This document shows, piece after piece, positions 44,884-54,430 of a stretch of 64,000 nucleotides of DNA. The position numbers and the translations under genes are program-made. The stretch comes from Bacillota bacterium (GTDB lineage: Bacteria > Bacillota > Clostridia > Christensenellales > UMGS416): NCBI GenBank assembly GCA_023421955.1, contig JAEZSE010000049.1:15258-79257 (forward strand), in the 5' to 3' direction. The notes beneath the pieces were generated by a model. It was given only the letters and a program-made list of their open reading frames with translations. It was not told the origin of the DNA and ran no database searches. How positions within the stretch are numbered: position 1 is the stretch's first letter; each line of letters opens with the position of its first letter.

Positions 44884-46671
44884 TCAACCGGTGATGACCG
44901 CACGGATGCGGCGCACGCCAGCCGAGGAGCTTTGCTCCTTCTCTATTTTAAAGCTGCCAAGCTCGCCGGTGCTGTTGGCATGGGGGCCGCCGCAGATTTC
45001 CTTGCTGAACATTCCCATGGAATATACTTTCACCACGTCACCATACTTGCTGCCGAACAAGCCCATCGCACCGGACTCGCGGGCCTGATCCACCGGCATT
45101 TCCTCGCAGACGATCGGTTGGTTTGCCGCAATGGCCTCGTTCACATAGGCTTCCACCTGCTCGATTTCCTCTTTGGTCATCGGGCGGGCAAAGTTGAAGT
45201 CGAAACGCAGGCGCTCGGCGGTGATGTTGCTGCCCCGCTGCTCCACGGTGTCTCCCAGATACTTGCGGAGGCCGGCGTGCAGCAGGTGGGTGGCTGTGTG
45301 CAGCCGCGCCGTCTGCTCGCTGTGGTCGGCCAGGCCGCCGCCGAACCGTTGCGCAGACCCCGCGCCAGACACTTCCTGGTGCTTTTTGAAGCTCTCCTCA
45401 TAGCCCGCTGTGTCCACCTTGAGGCCCCGCTCGCTTGCCAGCTCCACCGTCATTTCCAGCGGGAAGCCATAGGTGTCGTAGAGGCGGAAGGCGAGAGGCC
45501 CTTCAATCATGCCGCCGGGGTTCAGGCTGTCGGCTACGCGGGAAAACTCCTTGATGCCCTTTTCCAGCGTGAGCGAAAAACGCTCCTCTTCCTTGATGAG
45601 CTCGCCGGTGATGCGGTCGTGGTTGCGCGTGAGCTCCGGATAGACTGCCTTATAACTATCCACGATGACTTCGGCAATCGTGGCGGTGAAGCCTGCCGGC
45701 AGGTTCAGCTGCCGCCCGTAGCGCACCGCCCGGCGGATGAGCCTCCTGAGCACATAGCCCTGGTCGATGTTGCTGGGCGTGACACCCTTTTCATCGCCCA
45801 GGATGAATGTGGCCGAGCGGATATGGTCCGCCACCACGCGGAAGGCTTTCAGCAGCACCTTGTCCTCGCCGTATTTGAGCCCGGAAAGGCCTTCAATGGC
45901 CGCGATGATCGGGTGGAAAAGGTCCGTCTCATAAACGCTCTTTACGCCCTGCAGCACGCCGATGGTGCGCTCCAGGCCCATGCCGGTGTCCACGTTGGTC
46001 TGTTTCAATGGCTCAAACGTGCCCTCGGCGGTCTTGTTATACTGCATGAACACGTCGTTCCAGATTTCCAGATATTTTCCGCAGTCGCAAGCCGGGCTGC
46101 AATCGGGCCCACAGGGAGCCTGGTCACCCACGATGAACATTTCAGTGTCCGGTCCGCAGGGGCCGGTATGGCCGGCGGGGCCCCACCAGTTGTTCTTCTT
46201 GGGCAGGTAGAATATGCGCTCACGGGGCAGGCCGCAGGCTGCCCAGAGGTCGGCACTCTCCTCGTCGCGGGGGGCGTCAGTGTCACCTGCAAACACGGAG
46301 ACAGCCAACCGGTTTGGATCCAATCCAAGCCATTGGGGGCTTGTGAGGAACTCCCAGCTCCAGCGGATGGCATCTGCCTTGAAGTAATCACCCAGCGACC
46401 AGTTGCCCAGCATCTCGAAGAACGTGCAATGGGAAGCGTCGCCCACCTCGTCGATGTCACCGGTGCGGATGCATTTCTGCACGTCGGTGATCCTTGTGCC
46501 GGCCGGGTGCTTTTCACCCAGCAGATATGGTACCAGCGGGTGCATGCCGGCGGTTGTGAAGAGCACGGTGGGGTCGTTCTCGGGGATCAACGAAGCAGAG
46601 GGGATCACGGCATGACCCTTGCTTTTGAAGAAGTCCAGATATTTGCTGCGAAGCTCGGAGGAAGTAATCAT
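44884..46671 (-). CDS. alaS: Compact alanyl-tRNA synthetase lacking the C-Ala domain
   Basis: A 595-residue class II synthetase; the usual AlaRS is about 870-880. The catalytic part is intact: motif 1 region LRSKYLDFFKSKGHAVIPSASLIP, motif 2 ASHCTFFEMLGNWS, and motif 3 GMGLERTIGVLQG. The editing domain is also intact, with zinc ligands HTATH (about residue 459) and CGGPH (about 557). Translation ends a few residues past SSSAGVRRI, so the DHHA1/C-Ala oligomerisation and tRNA-elbow domain is missing. A terminator follows 17 bp after the stop, so no C-Ala remnant exists. ATG 46671 has GGGAG upstream. It could be the sole enzyme or a short paralogue. Confidence 0.93.
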   Translation of the reverse strand: MITSSELRSKYLDFFKSKGHAVIPSASLIPENDPTVLFTTAGMHPLVPYLLGEKHPAGTRITDVQKCIRTGDIDEVGDASHCTFFEMLGNWSLGDYFKADAIRWSWEFLTSPQWLGLDPNRLAVSVFAGDTDAPRDEESADLWAACGLPRERIFYLPKKNNWWGPAGHTGPCGPDTEMFIVGDQAPCGPDCSPACDCGKYLEIWNDVFMQYNKTAEGTFEPLKQTNVDTGMGLERTIGVLQGVKSVYETDLFHPIIAAIEGLSGLKYGEDKVLLKAFRVVADHIRSATFILGDEKGVTPSNIDQGYVLRRLIRRAVRYGRQLNLPAGFTATIAEVIVDSYKAVYPELTRNHDRITGELIKEEERFSLTLEKGIKEFSRVADSLNPGGMIEGPLAFRLYDTYGFPLEMTVELASERGLKVDTAGYEESFKKHQEVSGAGSAQRFGGGLADHSEQTARLHTATHLLHAGLRKYLGDTVEQRGSNITAERLRFDFNFARPMTKEEIEQVEAYVNEAIAANQPIVCEEMPVDQARESGAMGLFGSKYGDVVKVYSMGMFSKEICGGPHANSTGELGSFKIEKEQSSSAGVRRIRAVITG

Positions 46672-46831
46672 ATGGTATGGCTCCCTTGATTCGAATGAGG
46701 GCAGGATAAACATAAAGGTATTATATTGAAGGGCGTGGGGGGTGTCAAGGAAAAGACTTTTCCCAGGTATGCGGTATAACCAATGTCCAGCGCTTTGCCG
46801 GAACCGGAACTTCTGCCAAAGAGCGGATGGA

Positions 46832-49800
46832 TTACGGAACTGTGATAATGATTGTTTCAGCTGGGCATGCTGCTGTGTTCCCTGCAGAGATGGTCACTTT
46901 GTATTGCTCGGCTGGCAGGGCGCTGCCCGCCGGCAGCCCCAGCGTGTTGCCTTCTGTGGCAAATCCACCCCATTCCACGCTGACAGGCACACTGGCCTGT
47001 ACGTTGGTGAATGAGTAAACTGCCACGATATTGAGAAGGGAGTCACGGATGGTAACTGTTGCGTTGGAAACATGGTTTAGAGAGAAGCAGATAGTGACCC
47101 GTTCCGTCCCATTGGCTTCAAATGATGGGTTTGTCAGCATCAGGCCGCTGATCGCCGGGCCGTAGAACAGCTTTATGGCATATGCTGCCGTTGTGATGCT
47201 ACCTGCGGTGTTACGTGCATAAAGTCGGATCGTATACGGTGTGCCGGCTGTGCTGACAGGCACAACGCTTCCTGCAGGGATCCCTGCGGTATTGCCTGAA
47301 GTTGCCCTACCGTCCCACAGGAATTCGAACTGGCCCGACGGCATACCGGACTTTGACAGGATCGCCACTGACTTCCCGGCCGAATTGTACACATACATCC
47401 TAACCGTGGTCAGAACCTCTGAGGTCAGATTGGCCTTTACGGAAAGCAGGTTTGTGCCGCCCGGTGTAAAGCCGCTGGCGGCCGTAGGCGTGAATTCTAC
47501 TGATGATATGGAGGGCAGCGTGCGCTTGACTGTGATCTTTGTTGTTGGTTTATATGCAGTATTCCCGGCATAGATTTGCACCGAATAGATTCCCGGAGGG
47601 ACGAGCGAATTGGCAGGCAGTCCGGCAGTGTTTCCGGCGGTGGACATCCCATTCCAATATACATATTTGACTGTGTTTGCGGAAAGGTTTTTATAGGAAT
47701 ACGCTGCTACGAATTTCCCGGCGCTGTTCATAACCCGGACGGATGCGTTGGTAACACGGTTTACCTTGAACCCTATTTTGGCTTTGGCTGTGCCTGCAGC
47801 ATTGGCCGTGAAGGTTGTCGGATAAACCGTGAAGCTGCTGACCGTCGGGTTGGAATAAAGCTTGATTGTGGACTGCGCGCTTATGACGCTGCCCCCATAG
47901 TTTGAAGAGACGACCTTGAATAGATAAGATGTCCCCGATGAACTCACAGGCACATAGCTTCCTACAGCAAGCCCGGCTGTGTTCCCTGCAGTGGCCTTAC
48001 CGTTCCATGCCAGCAGTTTTTCTCCCGATGACTGGTTCGACAGGGCAACTTTTGCAACGAGCTTCCCCGATGCATTGAACACCTGGAGTTCAACCAGCGC
48101 CGCCGCATACGTTGTGACCGTTGTTTTTACTTCAAGCAGGTTCGTACCGCCGGGGGTAAAGCCGCTGGAGGCCGAGGGGGTATAGGCAGGCGCGCTAAGT
48201 GTTGGCTTTGGCGGTGCAGCCCTCACGATCTTGATCTGGTAAGTTCTGACAGAACCGTTTTGGGCTGTGACAGTGATGCTCCTTGTGTTTGCGCCAAAGG
48301 CCAGATTGACCGCTGCTGTATAGGTGACTGTTGCGTTCTTGTCTTCCGGGGCCGCCGATATCTCCACGATGGCCGCATCATACGGTGCGTTTACCGTATA
48401 CGCCAGCGCTGTCCTGTTCAATGCGGGTGTCACCGCATATTCCGTGCTTCCGTTTGCTACCTTCAGTTCTGACAGGCATGTATCGGACGAGTCGGTTGTA
48501 AAAGCGAGACTGTCAGTTTCTGCGCTTCCTGCGCAATTCCGAATCTCTGCTTTGATGCTGTAGTTTCCCTTGGGCACAATGCTGCCGGCGGGGAGGCCTG
48601 CCTCGTTGCTTGCCGTCGCACGGCCATTCCAGGCGATGATACCTGCATCACCCGGCTGCCAGCTGCGTTGCAACGTTGCGACAACCCGGTTTTCCGAATC
48701 CAACACCGACGCTTCCACCACGCAAGGCACGGCGGAGGATATCGTGCCCGTTATGTCAATCTTGTTTGTGCCTGTGATGAGGAATGATCCTGCGGGATTC
48801 AATGCGATGCTGGCCAGGCTTGGCGGGTCGCAGATCACGTTCATCGGGTATGGTTCACTGGACTGGCCGCCATATTCATTGAAAGCATACAGCTTGGCGG
48901 TATATTGGGTGCCGGAGCTGCTTGCAGGCACATAGTCGCCTGCTGTCAAGCCGGCTTCATTTCCGGCGGTTGCCTTGCCGTCCCACCTAAACTGCCGGTT
49001 CGTGCACGATGGCTGTGCTACGGCATATTCCACAGACGCCACCAGCTTACCATCGGTATTATAGATATGTACCTGCGCCTTTGCATCGCTGATGGTATTG
49101 ATGGAGGCCGTTAGGTAATAATCATCTGCTGTGCCCAGGGTCAAGGCGTGATCCGGGCAATCGGAGATTGCCGTGATCTTTGGCGGGTTCTTGATCACGC
49201 AAAGGGGCAACCCGGTCAGTAAGTCTGTGCCAGCTTCTGTGGTCACTGTCACGGACACGGAGTACATCACGCCTTCCTCGCTGGCGGGCACCAGGTTTCC
49301 TGCCGGTATCCCGGCTTCATTGCCCTCTGTGGCCTTGCCGTCCCATTCCACAAGCACCCTGTCGTGCTGGTTCGGTTGGTTGAACTTCGCAACCAGTTTG
49401 CCTTCCAGGTTGTAGACGCAGGTTTCCGCCGTGACCGGCAGATCCGAATCGAAGTAGAAACTCGCCATCAGCAATTTGTATGGGCGAATGTAGAAGTTGC
49501 TGCAGTAGCTGGATGTGATCGTGGGTGGCCTCGCGGCGATCTTGAGCTGCATGGCGTCGCTGTAGGTGCCGCCGGCGCTGTTTTCGGCATACCATTTCAC
49601 GGTATAATCCAAGCCTTGCGGTGTATGGGGCACATATTGCCCTGCTGTCAAGCCAGCGGTATTTCCCTCTGTTGCCTTGCCATCCCAACAGAAGCTTTTT
49701 GCTCCGGACAGTTGGCCCTCCATACTCATAACGGCGACGACCTGTTCCGAGGAATCATACACAAATGCTTTAACCGTTGCGAATTCATTGGTGTCCAGTG

Positions 49801-51022
49801 TGCCATGTATGTACAACGGATTTCCCAAGGATAGCGTATTTGTCTCCGTATATCCATATTGATCCGTTGCCAGCCTTTGGCTGGTGAATGAAGGAAGCTC
49901 TGGAATGAATTGGTACCTGTACAAACAGGAAGGCCCACTGTGGGCTGCAGTGTAGATCGTGTTGGAAGAGGTCAGGAATACATCAGAATATTCTGCTCCT
50001 GGATCGGAAACCTCGTTGCCTTCCAACCACTTTGTCTCATAACTTTTGTATGCCTTGATTTGATTGGAACCGATAGACAGATAATAAAAGTCTCCATCGG
50101 CAGAGATCCTAATAAAGTGTTTCCCAAAAGCATACCCGTCCGGGAGCGTGGAATATTTCTGCCACGCAGAGCCTGATAGTTTGTAGATGAACGAATCATG
50201 CATAGATGCGCCGCACAGTATGAGGTATGCGTAATTATCCGGCGAAATCCGTATGGCAACACTGCGATCTGACGCATTAATCGGTGAGCAATCACTGCCG
50301 ACTTTCACCTTTGTATATTTTCCGTTTGACAGCACGAATTTGTAAACCTTATAGTATGTGTTCAAATCAATATTTTTTTGCTCCACATAATATGGGGTTC
50401 CATTGGCACTTATCGTAAAGTCCCTGATATACATATTGTCATTGACGGTGCAAATCGGCAGTGTCTGCGCCGTGCCGTTGCTGTCAATGAACTGGATCCC
50501 AATGTTTGTGAGCACATAAGGTCGGCTGTCGCTGCTGATTTGCAGGTCATCAACACGATAATTCAAGTTTTTGATCACACAGGCCCAGCTTCCGTTTGCT
50601 GAGTTGAATTTCAGAAGAGACTCAATCCGTGATGCGCTGCCAAAAACCTTTCCGGCAACTGTGATATACGGTGTGCCATTCGGGGCAACAGCGAGAAAAT
50701 TCATGGAGTCGATGTTTGCAATGGAAAAACCGGAGGAGCTGCCCAGGAATGTCCATGTGTCGCCAACAAGTTTTCGCAGGAATAATTTTTCCCCAACTAG
50801 ATAAGCAAAATATGCCGTGCCGTCCGGCGTCACCGAATACCGTTTATATGTTGCAGTAATGCTTTGGCCATTGTGCAGCACATCCGGCAGCTTGACCCAT
50901 TCATGTTTGTCATCCACGGCTAATGCGGGCGGCGTAAAGGATTGAAACATCAAAAGCAGGCACCCTACCAGTACAATGATACACAACGGCTTGCGGTGAA
51001 TGCGTTGTTTGAGTGTTCTCAT
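46832..51022 (-). CDS. Large secreted protein with eight FlgD-like repeats and a cadherin-like domain
   Basis: A 1396-residue exported protein. The signal peptide (PLCIIVLVGCLLLMFQ, cut near ALAVD) is followed by about 390 residues of blade-like repeats suggesting a beta-propeller. From about residue 444 to 1355, eight FlgD-like Ig units carry the signature WDGKATxGNxAGLxxGxxVP. One cadherin-like beta-sandwich region (LSELKVANGSTEYAVTP, VTAQNGSVRTYQIKIV) lies in the middle. No sortase, S-layer or membrane anchor is seen at the C-terminus. Likely a structural or adhesive surface protein. ATG 51022 follows AGGAGG; the N-terminal extension to 51091 is not signal-like. Confidence 0.75.
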   Translation of the reverse strand: MRTLKQRIHRKPLCIIVLVGCLLLMFQSFTPPALAVDDKHEWVKLPDVLHNGQSITATYKRYSVTPDGTAYFAYLVGEKLFLRKLVGDTWTFLGSSSGFSIANIDSMNFLAVAPNGTPYITVAGKVFGSASRIESLLKFNSANGSWACVIKNLNYRVDDLQISSDSRPYVLTNIGIQFIDSNGTAQTLPICTVNDNMYIRDFTISANGTPYYVEQKNIDLNTYYKVYKFVLSNGKYTKVKVGSDCSPINASDRSVAIRISPDNYAYLILCGASMHDSFIYKLSGSAWQKYSTLPDGYAFGKHFIRISADGDFYYLSIGSNQIKAYKSYETKWLEGNEVSDPGAEYSDVFLTSSNTIYTAAHSGPSCLYRYQFIPELPSFTSQRLATDQYGYTETNTLSLGNPLYIHGTLDTNEFATVKAFVYDSSEQVVAVMSMEGQLSGAKSFCWDGKATEGNTAGLTAGQYVPHTPQGLDYTVKWYAENSAGGTYSDAMQLKIAARPPTITSSYCSNFYIRPYKLLMASFYFDSDLPVTAETCVYNLEGKLVAKFNQPNQHDRVLVEWDGKATEGNEAGIPAGNLVPASEEGVMYSVSVTVTTEAGTDLLTGLPLCVIKNPPKITAISDCPDHALTLGTADDYYLTASINTISDAKAQVHIYNTDGKLVASVEYAVAQPSCTNRQFRWDGKATAGNEAGLTAGDYVPASSSGTQYTAKLYAFNEYGGQSSEPYPMNVICDPPSLASIALNPAGSFLITGTNKIDITGTISSAVPCVVEASVLDSENRVVATLQRSWQPGDAGIIAWNGRATASNEAGLPAGSIVPKGNYSIKAEIRNCAGSAETDSLAFTTDSSDTCLSELKVANGSTEYAVTPALNRTALAYTVNAPYDAAIVEISAAPEDKNATVTYTAAVNLAFGANTRSITVTAQNGSVRTYQIKIVRAAPPKPTLSAPAYTPSASSGFTPGGTNLLEVKTTVTTYAAALVELQVFNASGKLVAKVALSNQSSGEKLLAWNGKATAGNTAGLAVGSYVPVSSSGTSYLFKVVSSNYGGSVISAQSTIKLYSNPTVSSFTVYPTTFTANAAGTAKAKIGFKVNRVTNASVRVMNSAGKFVAAYSYKNLSANTVKYVYWNGMSTAGNTAGLPANSLVPPGIYSVQIYAGNTAYKPTTKITVKRTLPSISSVEFTPTAASGFTPGGTNLLSVKANLTSEVLTTVRMYVYNSAGKSVAILSKSGMPSGQFEFLWDGRATSGNTAGIPAGSVVPVSTAGTPYTIRLYARNTAGSITTAAYAIKLFYGPAISGLMLTNPSFEANGTERVTICFSLNHVSNATVTIRDSLLNIVAVYSFTNVQASVPVSVEWGGFATEGNTLGLPAGSALPAEQYKVTISAGNTAACPAETIIITVP

Positions 51023-51142
51023 GGTTTCCTCCTGTATTGATGATTCGAATGTTTGCTGGTATGAGATTGGTGCTAAGTGCCGGGAGGACATGTTATGCGA
51101 GTATAGGCCTTCCGGATTGGGAGGCTGCTAGCTTATTATTCC

Positions 51143-51171
51143 ATTATAGATTAAAGAATCATCTGAGTAAA
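51143..51171 (-). promoter_or_regulatory. Candidate promoter of the large secreted-protein gene
   Basis: On the minus strand, TTTACT (51171-51166) and TATAAT (51148-51143) with a 17-bp spacer, about 120 bp before the start codon. Confidence 0.45.
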
Positions 51172-51234
51172 CTGCAAGATGAGAACATGTGATTCCAGAC
51201 CGAGCCATGGTTGGGACCTACGCCTGGGCTCTCC

Positions 51235-52080
51235 TCAATGCCCCTTCATCCATGCCCACACCACTGCGGCCATCTGCCGATACGCCGTGTCGTCTGGGTG
51301 CACGCCAACGATGTGGGCCCTGTCGATGCCGGTATCAGTCGGCACCAGATAGATGTTGGAACTCTCCCTGCCCCTGAAGCGGTTTTTCAGCGCGGCAACC
51401 CATAGTGTGTTGTTGCGTTGGTAGCGGCTCAAGGTTTGCCGGGTGCCATAATCAGCCCGAAAGGTGCTCTCGATTGAGGTTGGCGGGATGGTGACCAGTA
51501 TCCCAATCTTAATGGTGCTTTGATAAGCACGGATGCTTGTGATCATTGCCTCATAACGGCTGAGGATGTTTTTGATCTCTGCGTTCAGGCTGTTGTCTGA
51601 ATAATAAAGGAACGTGTCGTTGATCCCCATTTCTATCAATACATAACCAGGTGTAAGGTAGCCGTTCACCCGCATATAGTAGGAAAAATCGAATTTCCTC
51701 GCTGTTGGATTGTAGAAAGCATTGGTTATGCCACTGCTGCTCTGCCGGTTTATATAGTCATACATCCGCCAGCCGGACCTGCCCTCGTGGCGGTTGAAGT
51801 CACTGCCCCTGGTGCCGGTCAGCCGCAGCTTGGCGGAATCGGCTTCTGCGGATGCCTTGAGATATTTAGTGAGCGCGCCTCTGCCGGTCAGGCTGTCGCC
51901 GATGACGATGCAGGATCTGCTGGGCTGAGAGGCAGGAGGCAACTCTGGATACACGATGATGCTGCTTTTACTGCTTGCGGGCTGTGGCATTGGAGCGCCG
52001 GCGGCATGTGCCATCGCCGGTGTAAGGGCGAAAGCACCGATCACAATCGCAATGACGAATATACGCAGCAGTCTTCTCAA
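51235..52080 (-). CDS. Secreted SGNH/GDSL-type hydrolase
   Basis: A 281-residue exported esterase/acyl hydrolase-like protein. A signal peptide (LLRIFVIAIVIGAFALTP, then AHAAG) and a short linker are followed by block I CIVIGDSLTG (nucleophile Ser), block III IEMGINDTFLYY (Asn), and block V VGVHPDDTAYRQM (His). Such enzymes deacylate lipids or O-acetylated glycans. TTG at 52080 is the likely start: GGAGG lies seven bases upstream and the protein then begins directly at the signal peptide; an ATG at 52110 lacks a ribosome site. Located just downstream of the large repeat-protein promoter region. Confidence 0.78.
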   Translation of the reverse strand: MRRLLRIFVIAIVIGAFALTPAMAHAAGAPMPQPASSKSSIIVYPELPPASQPSRSCIVIGDSLTGRGALTKYLKASAEADSAKLRLTGTRGSDFNRHEGRSGWRMYDYINRQSSSGITNAFYNPTARKFDFSYYMRVNGYLTPGYVLIEMGINDTFLYYSDNSLNAEIKNILSRYEAMITSIRAYQSTIKIGILVTIPPTSIESTFRADYGTRQTLSRYQRNNTLWVAALKNRFRGRESSNIYLVPTDTGIDRAHIVGVHPDDTAYRQMAAVVWAWMKGH

Positions 52081-52287
52081 GGTGTTTCCTCCATGCCGGG
52101 TATCATGCATTATTATAACGGAACAGTATCAAAAGAGGGAGATGAAAACAAATGCATTGCGAATATTATCCGCACTTGTGCGAGGCTGCATTTGCCGGTT
52201 CTGACCCTCGCCTGTTTGGAACCATATTGCCATCGTAACAGTCTCAATTTATACTACTAAGGATAGCGTATAGCAGGCGAGGCATCA

Positions 52288-52845
52288 ATGAAGCGGTTCT
52301 TCAAGCGGTTCTTTCTGGTGTTGTCCATATTGATGATCCTGTTTCTGGTGCTGATGGCCGGAAGCATCGCTGCTATGCAATTTGGAGCTATCGAGACGCG
52401 CAAGCCCCTGCCGCCGTTTGTGTTTGGCCATGCGATCACAACCATCCCTTATAATGGCGAAAGGGTTGTGTATCCAAACGGTGATGTGTTTCTGATTCGG
52501 CAGACCAAAACTGACGCAGGCGTAGCCGAGGTGATTTTGTTCAATGCCGGTGAGGGGCAAGGGTTCCTGTCTGGCTTGGTCACAGGTAAGCAGGGGGATG
52601 CTTATCAGGTGGAGATTGCCGGAGGGCGGCAGGGTCTGGTGCCGATGGATCAAACGGTCGGTGTCTATGTGAGCAGAATTCGCGGCTTTGTGGCCACATT
52701 GCAGTCCATCAGTTCGCCGCTTTCCGTGCTGGCGTTCGCGCTGGCACTAGCAGCCTCCATCACTGTATGGAAAGTGATCCCCGGCAAGCCGGCTTCGTCT
52801 GGCCTCAGCCGCACCGATGGGGAGATTTCATCTGTTCTTTACTGA
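52288..52845 (+). CDS. Two-helix membrane protein of unknown function
   Basis: A 185-residue membrane protein with an N-terminal helix (residues about 8-32), an exported 95-residue beta-rich domain (FGHAITTIPYNGERVVYPNGDVFLIRQ; FLSGLVTGKQGDAYQVEIAGG), and a C-terminal helix (about 142-162) with a short cytoplasmic tail. The layout and the GDVFLI segment recall the topology of S26 signal peptidases, but no catalytic Ser-Met motif or Lys/His is present, so that is only a structural resemblance. Ribosome site GGCGAGG is weak. Followed by a strong terminator. Confidence 0.65.
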   Translation: MKRFFKRFFLVLSILMILFLVLMAGSIAAMQFGAIETRKPLPPFVFGHAITTIPYNGERVVYPNGDVFLIRQTKTDAGVAEVILFNAGEGQGFLSGLVTGKQGDAYQVEIAGGRQGLVPMDQTVGVYVSRIRGFVATLQSISSPLSVLAFALALAASITVWKVIPGKPASSGLSRTDGEISSVLY

Positions 52846-52856
52846 TAACTGTATGG

Positions 52857-52892
52857 CAAAGGCCACCCACACTTGCGGGTGGCCTTTGCCGC
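52857..52892. terminator. Bidirectional intrinsic terminator
   Basis: GGCAAAGGCCACCC and its exact complement with an 8-base loop, between the convergent membrane-protein and LUD genes. Confidence 0.85.
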
Positions 52893-52901
52893 AAGAAACA
52901 A

Positions 52902-53510
52902 TCAATACCCCAAATCTTCATCAACTAAAAACACATAAAACTTCCTGCTGCCGGCAGGCCGCTGCAGGCGCACCACGGTGCTGCACATGCGCTGTGGGCT
53001 GCGGCAGTCGGTGCAATGGCCCAGCTTGGCGCAGGGAGTGTCCAGCTTCAGGCGGCGGGCATTTTGCGGGCATGCCACGTTCTTGATGCGGTCCACGGCC
53101 TGGAAAGGATCCTCCACCAGCTTGTTTCTGCCGCAGAGGAGGATCACCACGCCGGGGCCGTAGAGCATTGTGCCCAGCCGGTTGCAATTGCCATCGATGT
53201 TGATAAGCTCGCCCTCCGCTGTCACAGCGTTGCTGCTCATCAGGTAGTATTCGGCGCTGTGCGCTTTTCTCTGCTCTTCCGCGCGATTGGCAGGTTCTGC
53301 GTACCAATGCCAGGATACTTCACTGCCGCGCTCCAGTAAGGCCTCCCGCAACCCCAACTGCTGCACTGTGATCGAGCCGCCCACACCCACCGGCGCTCCG
53401 GCTGGGATCAAGTCCAGCACGGCTGCCTTTGCTTCCTCAGCTGTGGCGAACAGCTGCGCCTTGAAGCCGTTGCGATTCAAGTTTTCAATTGTCCGATTCA
53501 GATCCATCAT
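52902..53510 (-). CDS. LUD-domain protein (LutC/YkgG-like)
   Basis: A 202-residue protein of the LUD (lactate utilisation / DUF162) family. Typical parts are LIPAGAPVGVGGSITVQQLGL near the N-terminus, SSNAVTAEGELINIDGNCNRLGTMLYGP with the NIDG core, and VILLCGRNKLVEDPFQAVDRIKNVACPQNARRL. Cysteines in CTDCRSPQRMC near the C-terminus could bind a metal. The role is uncertain; LutB/LutA partners are absent. ATG 53510 and the adjacent ATG both follow GGAGG. Divergent from the TetR operon. Confidence 0.85.
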   Translation of the reverse strand: MMDLNRTIENLNRNGFKAQLFATAEEAKAAVLDLIPAGAPVGVGGSITVQQLGLREALLERGSEVSWHWYAEPANRAEEQRKAHSAEYYLMSSNAVTAEGELINIDGNCNRLGTMLYGPGVVILLCGRNKLVEDPFQAVDRIKNVACPQNARRLKLDTPCAKLGHCTDCRSPQRMCSTVVRLQRPAGSRKFYVFLVDEDLGY

Positions 53511-53575
53511 GACACCTCCGACATTCTTATCTTAATTCGGCTTGTGGTTTCCCGCAAGACCCGATGAGATCCCTA

Positions 53576-53604
53576 TTGACAAATCATTTATCTGAACATA
53601 TACT
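53576..53604 (+). promoter_or_regulatory. Sigma-A promoter of the TetR operon
   Basis: TTGACA (53576-53581) and TATACT (53599-53604) with 17-bp spacing, 40 bp before the TetR ATG. A CTGAACAT direct repeat (53592-53599, 53603-53610) overlaps the -10 region and could be the TetR operator. Confidence 0.8.
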
Positions 53605-53644
53605 GAACATGTACGAAACACGAACGGCCTAGAGGAGGGAATCC

Positions 53645-54214
53645 ATGCCAGACAACGAAGCCAGGGAGAAGATCTTAGCAGCCGTGCGGCAGTTACTGGA
53701 CCAAGGTGTGGATCCTGAAAGCATTACAGTGCGCAAAATCGCCGCGCAGGCTGGTGTGGGCATCGGCACGGTGAGCTACCATTATCATTCCAAAGACAGG
53801 CTGGTGTATGAGGCTGTGGCCGGCCAGATGTCCAGCCTGGCTGGGGTGATGGCACTCGGGGAGGGCTCCGGCTCCGCCCACCAGCGGCTCAGGCAGTTCT
53901 TCCTTGAGACGGCAGAGCTTGCCCTGCGATACAGCGCCGTCTTCCGCGCCCAGATGTCCTACGATATCATCCATGGCGACATGAGCATCTGTTACCACAT
54001 CACACCATTGTTGAGGGAGCACTTTGGCAGTGCAAAAAATGACCTTGAGATCAAGTTGATCGCGCTGCAGCTTGTTTCCACATTGCAGGCAATCCTGCTC
54101 AAAATGGAGGCGTTTCAGCGCTACTCCGGTGTGGATGTGCGCAATGCCCGCCAACGGGAAGAGGCGCTGGATGCCATCATTGACTCTGTACTCACAAAAT
54201 TGCAGGAGGAATAA
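53645..54214 (+). CDS. TetR-family transcriptional regulator
   Basis: A 189-residue regulator. The N-terminal helix-turn-helix is ITVRKIAAQAGVGIGTVSYHYHSKDRLVYEAV (residues about 27-57); the remainder is an all-helical ligand/dimer domain. TetR proteins mostly repress adjacent genes. It is followed by a 64-residue membrane protein (3-bp gap) and a flavodoxin-like reductase, an apparent three-gene autoregulated unit. The repeat overlapping the promoter supports autoregulation. ATG 53645 follows GAGGAGG. Confidence 0.9.
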   Translation: MPDNEAREKILAAVRQLLDQGVDPESITVRKIAAQAGVGIGTVSYHYHSKDRLVYEAVAGQMSSLAGVMALGEGSGSAHQRLRQFFLETAELALRYSAVFRAQMSYDIIHGDMSICYHITPLLREHFGSAKNDLEIKLIALQLVSTLQAILLKMEAFQRYSGVDVRNARQREEALDAIIDSVLTKLQEE

Positions 54215-54217
54215 ACC

Positions 54218-54412
54218 ATGAGAACCATCCAAGTCGTCATGTCCGTCATCTCCACGCTGCTTGTCGCGTTCACGCTGATCTGTGGTTTCTGGATCCACAA
54301 CAGCAAGGAAGTCACCGATATGGCCAGCTCCGTGAATTTCCACATGATACTGGCCATCGCGACCGGCGTGTCGGTGCTGATCACCACGATCATCACGCTG
54401 ATCCGCAAGTAA
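54218..54412 (+). CDS. Small two-helix membrane protein
   Basis: A 64-residue protein with two predicted helices (about residues 5-25 and 42-61), a short loop (HNSKEVTDMASSVNF) and a basic C-terminal end. AGGAGGAATAAACC precedes the ATG, which lies 3 bp after the TetR stop, so it is translationally linked. No family recognised. Position between TetR regulator and reductase suggests it belongs to the same stress or transport response. Confidence 0.75.
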   Translation: MRTIQVVMSVISTLLVAFTLICGFWIHNSKEVTDMASSVNFHMILAIATGVSVLITTIITLIRK

Positions 54413-54430
54413 CAGTAACGGAGGCAGGCC

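Noticed and set aside
44884..44884. A frameshift removing the C-Ala domain of alaS
   Set aside because: A normal stop is followed at 17 bp by a terminator and no C-Ala-like sequence in any frame.
52288..52845. A divergent signal peptidase
   Set aside because: The membrane topology fits but Ser-Met and Lys or His catalytic motifs are absent.
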